The notes under the pieces: generated by a model
Databases searched by the model: none
Seen by the model: the letters and a program-made list of their open reading frames with translations, nothing else
What the model was told of the DNA's origin: nothing
In this document: piece after piece, positions 45,162 to 53,034 of the stretch
How positions within the stretch are numbered: position 1 is the first letter of the stretch
How the letters are laid out: every line of letters starts with the position of its first letter
Translations under genes and position numbers: made by a program
Origin: Melioribacteraceae bacterium
GTDB taxonomy: Bacteria; Bacteroidota; Ignavibacteria; Ignavibacteriales; Melioribacteraceae
Length of the DNA stretch: 64,000 nt
Assembly: GCA_016342755.1 (NCBI GenBank)
Contig: JAEINS010000001.1
Coordinates: forward strand, 372,001 to 436,000
Reading direction: 5' to 3'

Positions 45162-46373
45162 ATGTCAATTAATATACGTTTAAGTATAATGATGTTTCTG
45201 CAATACGCAATTTGGGGTGCCTGGTATGTTACTGTAGGTAATTTTATGAGTGTATCCGGAATGGACTCTGTAATTCATTGGGCATACACAGTTAGTCCTA
45301 TTGCCGCCATAATTTCACCATTTTTTTTAAGTATGGTTGCCGACAGGTATTTTGCTACGGAAAAAGTATTAGCTGTTTTACAAATATTAGGCGGAATTGC
45401 ACTTTTAGCGGCTCCTGCGATGGCAGAAATTTCACCTACAATTTTTATACTTACTTTACTAATTAATATGATTTGTTATATGCCAACCATTGGACTTACA
45501 AATTCGATGGCATTTGCGCACATGACTGATCAGGAGAAGCAATTCCCGATAATTAGAGTTTTTGGAACTATCGGGTGGATTGCTGCCGGGATTTTTGTCT
45601 CAGGAATTTTGGAAGCTGATAAAACGGATATCCCGTTTTTGGTTGCGGGAGTATTAAGCATTTTTATGGGATTATTCAGTTTTGTACTGCCTCACACTCC
45701 GCCGCCGGCCGCCGGCCAAAAAACAACATTTAGACAAATTATTGGTATTGAAGCATTCAATAAAATAAAAAGTAAACCATTCATAGTATTTTTAGTCAGT
45801 TCATTTTTAATCTGCATTCCATTGGCGGTTTATTATTCTTATGCGCCAGTGTTTGTGAATGCCTCCGGTCTGGAAAATCCGGCATTCAAAATGTCATTCG
45901 GACAAATGTCAGAAGCTCTGTTTATAATAATGATGCCGCTGTTGTTTCCAATATTTGGAATAAAAAGGATGCTTTTAATTGGAATGGGCGCATGGGCACT
46001 GCGATATGCTTTGTTTGCTTTTGGTGCTCCAGATACAGTGAGCTGGATGATTTTAACCGGAATTATTTTGCATGGCATTTGTTATGATTTTTTCTTTGTA
46101 GCAGGCTTTATTTATGTTGATAAAAAAGCGGTCCCGGAGATTAGGGCACAGGCGCAGGGATTTGTTGTGCTGGCAACATACGGAGTAGGAATGTTAATAG
46201 GTTCTCAAATTGCCGGATATATATACAACAATATTGTTACCGATTCCTCAAATGCAATGCTGCAATGGAAACAGTTTTGGTTTGTTCCCGCAATTTTATC
46301 GGTTCTTGTAATGATATTTTTCTGGATTATGTTCAAGGATAAAGAAGTTGAAAAAAACAGAGGTCCTTTATGA
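45162..46373 (+). CDS. MFS transporter, nucleoside/sugar:H+ symporter family
   Basis: 403 residues, about twelve transmembrane helices, no signal cleavage. N-terminus MFLQYAIWGAWYVTVGNFM is the signature of the NupG/XapB nucleoside:H+ symporter group of the major facilitator superfamily; EKQFPIIRVFGTIGWIAAG and KAVPEIRAQAQGFVVLAT are further conserved loops. In bacteria with sugar clusters, members of this group are often next to oxidoreductases and probably import sugars or keto-sugars. The stop codon overlaps the next start (ATGA), implying translational coupling. First gene of the rightward unit. Confidence 0.88.
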   Translation: MSINIRLSIMMFLQYAIWGAWYVTVGNFMSVSGMDSVIHWAYTVSPIAAIISPFFLSMVADRYFATEKVLAVLQILGGIALLAAPAMAEISPTIFILTLLINMICYMPTIGLTNSMAFAHMTDQEKQFPIIRVFGTIGWIAAGIFVSGILEADKTDIPFLVAGVLSIFMGLFSFVLPHTPPPAAGQKTTFRQIIGIEAFNKIKSKPFIVFLVSSFLICIPLAVYYSYAPVFVNASGLENPAFKMSFGQMSEALFIIMMPLLFPIFGIKRMLLIGMGAWALRYALFAFGAPDTVSWMILTGIILHGICYDFFFVAGFIYVDKKAVPEIRAQAQGFVVLATYGVGMLIGSQIAGYIYNNIVTDSSNAMLQWKQFWFVPAILSVLVMIFFWIMFKDKEVEKNRGPL

Positions 46374-47617
46374 AAAAAAGATTAAATGTTGGTTTTATTG
46401 GAACCGGATTTATTGGACAATTTCATATCAGATCATGGATTTCGGTACGTGATGCTGATATAAACGGTATCTTTGATAAAAATGAAGAATCAGCAATTGA
46501 AGCTGCCAGTTTAGTGAAATCTCTTAAAGTCGGTGATCCGAAGATTTATAAGTCAGTAACAGAGATGGTTTCTGATCCGGCAATTGACGCGGTATGGATA
46601 TTAACTCCAAATTTTACACGATTAGAAGTTATGCAGGAAATTGTAAATACAATTGATAGCGGAAAAGGGAACTTAATTGGAGTTGCCTGCGAAAAACCTC
46701 TTGGGCGCAATGTTGCGGAAGCTAAAAAAATGTTAGAACTGGTTCAAAAAGTCGGGATATTGGACGGATATTTAGAGGATCAGTTATTCTCGCCAACCAC
46801 AATCAGGGGCAAAGAATTATTATGGTCCCGCGGGGCAGAATTAGCCGGACGTCCTTATCTGGCAAGAGCAGCCGAGGAACACAGCGGTCCGCATATGCCT
46901 TGGTTTTGGGAAGGAGAATTGCAAGGCGGCGGTGTATTAAACGATATGATGTGCCATTCAGTAGAAGTAGCAAGGCATTTATTAACTGAACCGGGAAAAC
47001 CCCGTACAAGTTTAACTCCTGTTAAAGTAACAGCTCATACCGAATGTTTAAAATGGCAGAGAGAAAAATACGCAGGTCAACTGGCTGAATTAAGCGGAGG
47101 AAAACTTAATTATAAAGAGAGACCAAGCGAAGATTATGCACGTTCTGTAATAGAATATAAAGATGAAAACGGTACAAAAGTAATTGTTGAAACTACTACT
47201 TCGTGGTGTTATGTGGGTGCCGGATTACGTCTGAGTATGGAAGTTCTGGGCCCGGAATATTCACTTTCTATAAATTCTCTTGATACTGATATGAAACTTT
47301 TTTTAAGCAGGGGAATTAAGGGAGCTGAAGGTGAAGACCTTGTAGAAAAGCAGAATGCCGAAACAGGGTTAATGCCTATTGTTGCTAATGAAGAAAATGC
47401 TTACGGCTACGATGTTGAAAATAGACACATGGTAGAATCTTTTCTTGATGGAAAAAGACCAAAAGAAAATTTTAGCGACGGTGTGAATGTAACTGAATTG
47501 TTAATGACGGCATACAAAAGTGCTGAAGAAGAGAGAACAATTGAATTCCCTCCACCGGATTTAGATAAGTTTATACCAAAGGTTGCACAAGGTAAATGGA
47601 ATCCAAATAATAAATAA
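46370..47617 (+). CDS. Cytoplasmic Gfo/Idh/MocA oxidoreductase
   Basis: 415 residues, without a Tat or Sec signal, unlike the unit's other members. Rossmann start LNVGFIGTGFIGQFHI, ILTPNFTR and CEKPLGRN (standard EKP). Substrate region GGGVLNDMMCHSVEVARH replaces the usual D-x-G-x-H with D-M-M-C-H. C-terminus has ENRHMVESFLDGKRP. Cytoplasmic location and overlap with the symporter gene suggest that it reduces or further oxidises the imported keto-sugar, returning it to central metabolism. Confidence 0.9.
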   Translation: MKKRLNVGFIGTGFIGQFHIRSWISVRDADINGIFDKNEESAIEAASLVKSLKVGDPKIYKSVTEMVSDPAIDAVWILTPNFTRLEVMQEIVNTIDSGKGNLIGVACEKPLGRNVAEAKKMLELVQKVGILDGYLEDQLFSPTTIRGKELLWSRGAELAGRPYLARAAEEHSGPHMPWFWEGELQGGGVLNDMMCHSVEVARHLLTEPGKPRTSLTPVKVTAHTECLKWQREKYAGQLAELSGGKLNYKERPSEDYARSVIEYKDENGTKVIVETTTSWCYVGAGLRLSMEVLGPEYSLSINSLDTDMKLFLSRGIKGAEGEDLVEKQNAETGLMPIVANEENAYGYDVENRHMVESFLDGKRPKENFSDGVNVTELLMTAYKSAEEERTIEFPPPDLDKFIPKVAQGKWNPNNK

Positions 47618-47633
47618 AGGAATTGTAAAAATT

Positions 47634-49067
47634 ATGAAAAAATTTCCCCTATTAGTAATGTGTTTTGTTATTGTTTTTTCTTCATTAACTATTGGACAAA
47701 ACAAATCTGAAAGATTGTATTACAAGGATGTAAAGATTAAAGAAATTCCTGCCGCCATGCAGTGCTGGACTTTTAGAAAATTTTCATTTATGGAAACTTT
47801 GCCAAAAGTAGAAGAATTAGGAATTAAGTATTTAGAAGCATACCCGGGACAAAAATTATATCCTGATAACGAAGATAAAAAAGTTGGTCCTGGTTTAGCT
47901 GAAGAAGATATTAAAGCTATTAAGGATGCGCTAAAAAAACACGGAATTACTCTAAAAGCCTTTGGTGTAACTAATTTTGATCCAAGTATTGAAGCAGCCC
48001 GGCCTACATTTGAGTTTGCTAAGACAATGGGAATTAAAGTTATTGTAATTGAACCGCAATATGACGATTACAAATTTATTGAAGAATTGGTAAAAGAATA
48101 CAATATAAAAGTTGCCGTTCATAATCATGCAAAACCTTCTAAATATTGGAATCCGGAAACTGTATTAAAAAATGTTAAAGGTCTTGATAAACGAATTGGT
48201 GTTGCCGGAGATACTGGTCATTGGCTGCGCTCTGGAATTGATCCGGTAGATGCGCTTCAGTTATGCGGCGATAGATTGTTAAATCTTCATCTTAAAGATC
48301 TTGATGAGGCCGGAATTGTAGAAGCACAGGATGTGCCATTTGGAACAGGAAAAGTGAATGTTCACGATATATTGGCGCAGTTAACATTAATGGATTACAG
48401 AGGAACGTTTTCTGTTGAACACGAAAGACAATCAGACGAAATGAATCCTTGTCCGCCAATTAAAAAAGGTTTGGAGTATATAAACTCAATAACTTATTAC
48501 AAAGGCTACAATGAGCTTTTAAGTAATTGGGACGGCAAATATTTTAAACATGGCTGGAATCATTATGGACCCGGACATTTTGTATTAGATCAGGAAACTG
48601 GTGAACTTCTTGCTTTTGGCGGAATGGGATTATTATGGTACAGTGCAAAACAATTTGAAGATTTTGTGTTAGATCTGGAGTTTAAATGTCATGATCAAAA
48701 TACAAATTCGGGTGTATTTTACAGAGTTCCGGAATTTGTAACCAGCGACGATTACATTTATCATGCTTTCGAAATTCAAATTTATGATAGCGAGGAACCT
48801 GGAGAACATAGTACAGCGGCAATTTATGATGCTGAACCGGCAAAGCTAAATAATTCTTATGAAACTGGCGATTGGAATCATTATAGAATTACCGTTATTA
48901 AAGATGAAGTGAAAGTTGAATTGAATGGTGTTGAAGTAAATAATTGGAAGATGGAGCCAAGAGGAAAGATTAAAGATTTTGCTATGAAAGGTTTTATCGG
49001 GTTACAAAACCATGATAGTCATGCTAAAGTAAGCTTCCGCAATATTTTTGTTAAAGAGTTAAAGTAA
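47634..49067 (+). CDS. Fusion of sugar isomerase/epimerase TIM barrel and DUF1080 (3-keto-disaccharide hydrolase) domain, secreted
   Basis: 477 residues from the ATG at 47634 (AAAGGA upstream); a start at 47583 lies inside the previous gene. Signal peptide to about residue 22 (SLTIGQ). Residues 40-275 are an AP-endonuclease-2-like barrel: YLEAYPGQ, VIVIEPQYD, IKVAVHNHAKPS, GVAGDTGHWLRSG, LLNLHLKDLDE and FSVEHERQ supply metal ligands. Residues 290-477 are a DUF1080 beta-sandwich: GELLAFGGMGLLWYSAKQ, TNSGVFYRVPEF and DWNHYRITVIKDEVKVELNG. The fusion ties a keto-glycoside lyase/hydrolase to an isomerase/hydratase-type enzyme. Confidence 0.88.
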   Translation: MKKFPLLVMCFVIVFSSLTIGQNKSERLYYKDVKIKEIPAAMQCWTFRKFSFMETLPKVEELGIKYLEAYPGQKLYPDNEDKKVGPGLAEEDIKAIKDALKKHGITLKAFGVTNFDPSIEAARPTFEFAKTMGIKVIVIEPQYDDYKFIEELVKEYNIKVAVHNHAKPSKYWNPETVLKNVKGLDKRIGVAGDTGHWLRSGIDPVDALQLCGDRLLNLHLKDLDEAGIVEAQDVPFGTGKVNVHDILAQLTLMDYRGTFSVEHERQSDEMNPCPPIKKGLEYINSITYYKGYNELLSNWDGKYFKHGWNHYGPGHFVLDQETGELLAFGGMGLLWYSAKQFEDFVLDLEFKCHDQNTNSGVFYRVPEFVTSDDYIYHAFEIQIYDSEEPGEHSTAAIYDAEPAKLNNSYETGDWNHYRITVIKDEVKVELNGVEVNNWKMEPRGKIKDFAMKGFIGLQNHDSHAKVSFRNIFVKELK

Positions 49068-49077
49068 ATAAATAAAA

Positions 49078-49127
49078 AAAACTTAGTGAAACTGATATAA
49101 TCTAGAAATTCGGATTCACTAAGTTTT
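49078..49127 (+). terminator. Long perfect inverted repeat, probable terminator or attenuator
   Basis: AAAACTTAGTGAA (49078-49090) is matched exactly by TTCACTAAGTTTT (49115-49127), a 13-base stem with a 24-base loop, ending in T residues and repeating A residues on the other side, so it could act in both directions. It follows the stop codon at 49067 by 10 bases and lies inside the gene series, so downstream genes may be expressed at a lower or separate level. Confidence 0.7.
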
Positions 49128-49198
49128 AATATAACTTTATTAAAAAATGTTGAAAGGATATAAAATTAAAGCAATTAAAATCCATAAGCGGAGGCACA

Positions 49199-50125
49199 AT
49201 GGACAGAAAAAAATTTCTTGCTAACTCAGCTATAGCTGCTGCCGGAATAGCATTAGGTTCAACAAATACTTTTGCGGGAAAAAAGGATTCTACAATAAAC
49301 TCTCCTAAGAAAAAATTTAATCTAAAATATGCTCCACATTTTGGAATGTTTCAAAACAATGCGGGTGAAGATTTAATTGATCAGTTAAAGTTTATGCACG
49401 ATCAGGGATTTACGGCTTTTGAAGATAACGGAATGAAAGGTCGGACTGTTGCAACGCAGGAAAATATTGCAAAACAAATGTCTAAAACCAATATGGAAAT
49501 GGGAGTTTTTGTTGCTCATAATATTTATTGGACTGAACCAAACTTAACAAGCGGTAAAAAAGATTTAAGAGATGAATTCTTAAAAGATATTAAAGAATCT
49601 GTAGAAGTTGCTAAGCGTGTAAATGCTACATGGATGACTGTTGTTCCGGGGCATGTTGATTTAAGATTAGATATGGGATATCAAACTGCGAATGTTGTTG
49701 AATCATTAAAACAGGCCAGCGCAATTTTAGAACCTCACGGTTTAATAATGGTTTTGGAATCACTTAATTTTTATAATCATCCGGGATTATTCTTAAAAAA
49801 AATACCTCAGGCATATGAAATTTGTAAAGCTGTAAATAGTCCTGCGTGTAAAATTTTAGATGATCTTTATCATCAGCAAATACAGGAAGGGAATTTAATT
49901 CCTAATATAGATAAAGCCTGGGAAGAAATTGCTTATTTCCAAATGGGTGATAATCCGGGAAGAAACGAACCTACAACTGGTGAAATAAATTACTTAAATG
50001 TATTTAAACATATTCATGAAAAAGGATTTAAAGGAATACTGGGTATGGAACACGGAAACAGCAAACCTGGCAAAGAAGGTGAAATGGCTGTTATTGAAGC
50101 ATACAGAAATAGTGATCAATTTTAA
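49199..50125 (+). CDS. Hydroxypyruvate isomerase-like TIM barrel protein, exported
   Basis: 308 residues. The N-terminus MDRKKFLANSAIAAAGIALG is a Tat/Sec-type signal with a single Arg-Lys pair. Strong ribosome binding site (GGAGG). Xylose-isomerase-like barrel with WMTVVPGHVD, LIMVLESLNFYNHPG, CKILDDLYHQQIQEGN, YFQMGDNPGRNEPTTGEINY and GILGMEHGNS; the HQQxxEG and GRxEPxxGEI blocks are typical of hydroxypyruvate isomerase-like proteins. Exported, so probably acts on free sugar or keto-sugar in the periplasm. Confidence 0.87.
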   Translation: MDRKKFLANSAIAAAGIALGSTNTFAGKKDSTINSPKKKFNLKYAPHFGMFQNNAGEDLIDQLKFMHDQGFTAFEDNGMKGRTVATQENIAKQMSKTNMEMGVFVAHNIYWTEPNLTSGKKDLRDEFLKDIKESVEVAKRVNATWMTVVPGHVDLRLDMGYQTANVVESLKQASAILEPHGLIMVLESLNFYNHPGLFLKKIPQAYEICKAVNSPACKILDDLYHQQIQEGNLIPNIDKAWEEIAYFQMGDNPGRNEPTTGEINYLNVFKHIHEKGFKGILGMEHGNSKPGKEGEMAVIEAYRNSDQF

Positions 50126-50145
50126 CAAATAATTATAACTGGAAA

Positions 50146-51684
50146 ATGTTTAAATCAAAAAAAACTGATAAAAAGAAAACTGGAATTAAAAAGTATTTGT
50201 ACGGCTTAGTTTTTTTACTGGGTATTATTTTTACAATTGGATTTAATTACGGATTAGAATATTCGTCTTCAAATGAGTTTTGTGAATCATGTCACGTTCA
50301 TCCGCAGGCAACACAATCATGGAAGCTGGGAAATCACTTTGATAATAGAAGCGGAGTTCTTGTTAAATGTGTTGACTGCCATTTACCGCCAGACGGTTTT
50401 GATTATCTTTATGCAAAAACTACAACCGGATTAAGAGATGTTTACGGTAAACTTTTTAAAGATGAAGATGAATTTAACTGGGAAGCAAAATCGACAAGAG
50501 AAGGTGCCGAACATCACATTTATAAATCAGGTTGTATAAAGTGTCATCAAAATTTGTTTCCGCGCGCTTTAAGCAAAAAGGGTGAAGACGCGCATTTGTA
50601 TTATGATTCTAATTCGGAGACACTTAGATGTATTAATTGTCATCTTACAACCGGACATTTTCATGAGAAATCTGATGATGATTTAACTAAAAGCTTATCT
50701 GATAAAAACCCGGAACTCTTTACGGCTGCGGCGAAGCTAAAATCATTCGAAAACTTTACTGAAACTATTCCCAATACACATGTATCATGGGAGATGATTG
50801 CTATCCCGGAAGGATCATTTAAGATAGGTACTCCTAAAGAGGAATCTTATAGAAGTGAAGTTGAAGGTCCGCAAAAAGAAGTTAAGATAAGCAAATTTTG
50901 GATGGCTAAGGTTGAAGTTACCTGGAATGAGTTTTTACAATTCTTAGAGGAAACAGGTGTTCAGGGCAGAACTGAAGACCAGAAAAAATCCGTTGCAGAA
51001 AAGAACGGTGTTGATGCTATCTCCGGGCCAACTCCGCCTTATGGAAATCCTGGTCAGGGCTGGGGCAAAGGTGAACGCCCAGCAATTACTATGACTTTTT
51101 ATTCCGCTCAAAAATATTGTGAGTGGTTATCAAAAAGAACAGGTAAAACATATAGACTGCCAACAGAAGCCGAGTGGGAATATGCTTCCCGCAGTGGTGT
51201 TGAATCGGCTTATTTCTTTAAAGGTGATCCTGATACATATTCAGAAAAAAGTTTTTGGAACAGTTTGTTTGGAACTGATACTTCAATAATAAATTCCTAT
51301 GCTGTGTATAGATTAAACAGCAGGGGAAAAACCGGCTTGCCATCATCCGTAAAAGAAAATCCGTTTGGTCTTAAAAATATGTTAGGTAACGTAAAAGAGT
51401 TTTGTGCCGACTGGTACGTTCCAAATTATTATTCCCAGTTAAGTGACGGGGTTATAGATCCCAAAGGTCCGGCTAGCGGCAAGGAAAGAGTTGTCAGAGG
51501 CGGATCGTATAAAAATGATGCATCAGATTTAAGAGCTGGTAAACGTAATTATACTAAACATGATGCATGGATGGTTACAGATCCGCAGATTCCAAAGAGT
51601 CTTTGGTGGTATTCTGACTGTAATGATGTAGGTTTTAGGGTAGTTTGCGAATTTAACGATAAATTATTTCAAATTTCGAAATAA
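50146..51684 (+). CDS. Tetraheme NapC/NirT-type cytochrome c fused to a SUMF1 (FGE-like) domain
   Basis: 512 residues. One transmembrane helix at 17-36 is uncleaved, as in NapC/NrfH quinol dehydrogenases. Four haem sites follow: CESCH (46), CVDCH (75), CIKCH (130) and CINCH (162). Residues 213-505 are a SUMF1/FGE-like domain: WEMIAIPEGSFKIGTP, KVEVTWNEFLQFLEE, YRLPTEAEWEYASRS, GNVKEFCADWYVP and VVRGGSYKNDASDLRAGKR. The position of the two catalytic cysteines of formylglycine-generating enzymes (after RGGSY) holds no Cys, so it is unlikely to mature sulfatases. The parts suggest a membrane quinol/cytochrome shuttle with a ligand-binding module. Confidence 0.88.
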   Translation: MFKSKKTDKKKTGIKKYLYGLVFLLGIIFTIGFNYGLEYSSSNEFCESCHVHPQATQSWKLGNHFDNRSGVLVKCVDCHLPPDGFDYLYAKTTTGLRDVYGKLFKDEDEFNWEAKSTREGAEHHIYKSGCIKCHQNLFPRALSKKGEDAHLYYDSNSETLRCINCHLTTGHFHEKSDDDLTKSLSDKNPELFTAAAKLKSFENFTETIPNTHVSWEMIAIPEGSFKIGTPKEESYRSEVEGPQKEVKISKFWMAKVEVTWNEFLQFLEETGVQGRTEDQKKSVAEKNGVDAISGPTPPYGNPGQGWGKGERPAITMTFYSAQKYCEWLSKRTGKTYRLPTEAEWEYASRSGVESAYFFKGDPDTYSEKSFWNSLFGTDTSIINSYAVYRLNSRGKTGLPSSVKENPFGLKNMLGNVKEFCADWYVPNYYSQLSDGVIDPKGPASGKERVVRGGSYKNDASDLRAGKRNYTKHDAWMVTDPQIPKSLWWYSDCNDVGFRVVCEFNDKLFQISK

Positions 51685-51700
51685 ACATTGGGAGTTAAAA

Positions 51701-53017
51701 ATGAGTAAAGATTTTAATCGTCGTGAATTTATGGGTGTTGCAGGCTTAGCAGCAACCGGATTAGCAATTGGTTTAGCAGGATGTGGAAAGAACAGGACAT
51801 TCGAATTGAAGCCGTTTTTGGATCAGGCACCTGATGGCAAAGAATTAAAAGCCGGTTTAATTGGCTGCGGAGGAAGAGGTACAGGAGCGGCAATTAATTT
51901 TCTTGATGCCGGACCAAACTTAAAAATACATGCTTTGGGTGATTTGTTTAAAGACAGAGTTGACGGATGTAAAACAAAGCTTAAGAATGAAAAAAATGTT
52001 GAAGTCGCGGATGAAAACTGTTTTACAGGTTTTGATGCTTATGAAAAAGTAATAGATTCCGGTGTTGACATAATTATATTAGCTACACCGCCTCATTTTA
52101 GACCTATGCAATTTGCGGCAGCTATTGACGCACGCAAACATGTGTTTATGGAAAAACCTGTTGCAGTAGATCCGGTTGGTGCACGTTCAATAATGGCTTC
52201 ATCTAAAAAGGCTGAAAAATTAGGTCTTGTTGTTGGAACAGGAACGCAAAGAAGGCATCAGCGCGATTATGTAACCGCATTTAAACAAATTTATGAAGGT
52301 GCAATTGGTGAAGTTGTTTCTGCAAATTGCTACTGGAATCAGAGTCAGCTTTGGTATAGAGAGCCTAAAAAAAATCTGTCTGAAATGGAAAATATGATTC
52401 GTGACTGGGTAAACTGGACCTGGCTTTCAGGCGATCATATTGTTGAACAGCATGTTCATAATATTGATGTAATACATTGGTTTTCAGAAGCAAAGCCAGT
52501 TAAAGCGGTTGGTTTCGGTTCAAGACAGCGAAGAGTAACCGGTGATCAGTATGATAATTTTAGCGTTGATTTTGAATATGATAATGGGATGCATATGCAT
52601 AGTATGAGTCGTCAGATAAATGGCTGTGCTAATAATGTGTCCGAATTTATTAAAGGTTCAAAAGGTTATTCTAATTGCCAAAATAAAATATGGAACGATA
52701 AAGGTGAAGTAATCTGGGAATATAAGTACGCTAAAACAGATGATGAATATTGGGCGGCAAACAATCTAAAAGTTTCACCGTACGTTCAGGAGCATATTGA
52801 TCTTGTTACAGCTATTAGAAATAACAAACCTTATGTTGAGGCTGAACAAACCGCCATTTCTACTATGGCTGCTATAATGGGCAGAATTTCGGCTTATACC
52901 GGTAAGGAAGTTACCTGGGAAGAAATGATGAATTCAAATATAAAACTTGGTCCTAATGAGTATTTACTTGGTAAAGTTGATGTGATTAAATCAGTTAAAG
53001 TTCCCGGTGTTGAATAA
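51701..53017 (+). CDS. Tat lipoprotein Gfo/Idh/MocA oxidoreductase
   Basis: 438 residues. The signal combines twin arginine (FNRREFMGV) with a lipobox (LAGC, Cys28), so the enzyme is likely exported folded and anchored to the membrane. Rossmann start AGLIGCGGRGTGAAIN, ATPPHFRP and MEKPVAVD. The usual Asp-x-Gly-x-His reads VEQHVHNIDVIHWF, with Glu in the Asp place. Starts 16 bases after the cytochrome/SUMF1 gene; membrane anchoring next to a membrane cytochrome fits direct electron exchange (inference). Confidence 0.9.
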   Translation: MSKDFNRREFMGVAGLAATGLAIGLAGCGKNRTFELKPFLDQAPDGKELKAGLIGCGGRGTGAAINFLDAGPNLKIHALGDLFKDRVDGCKTKLKNEKNVEVADENCFTGFDAYEKVIDSGVDIIILATPPHFRPMQFAAAIDARKHVFMEKPVAVDPVGARSIMASSKKAEKLGLVVGTGTQRRHQRDYVTAFKQIYEGAIGEVVSANCYWNQSQLWYREPKKNLSEMENMIRDWVNWTWLSGDHIVEQHVHNIDVIHWFSEAKPVKAVGFGSRQRRVTGDQYDNFSVDFEYDNGMHMHSMSRQINGCANNVSEFIKGSKGYSNCQNKIWNDKGEVIWEYKYAKTDDEYWAANNLKVSPYVQEHIDLVTAIRNNKPYVEAEQTAISTMAAIMGRISAYTGKEVTWEEMMNSNIKLGPNEYLLGKVDVIKSVKVPGVE

Positions 53018-53034
53018 ATTTTAAAGGTAATAAT

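Noticed and set aside
50146-51684. Formylglycine-generating enzyme for the sulfatases
   Set aside because: The SUMF1-like domain has no cysteines at the catalytic position after RGGSY, so sulfatase maturation is not supported.
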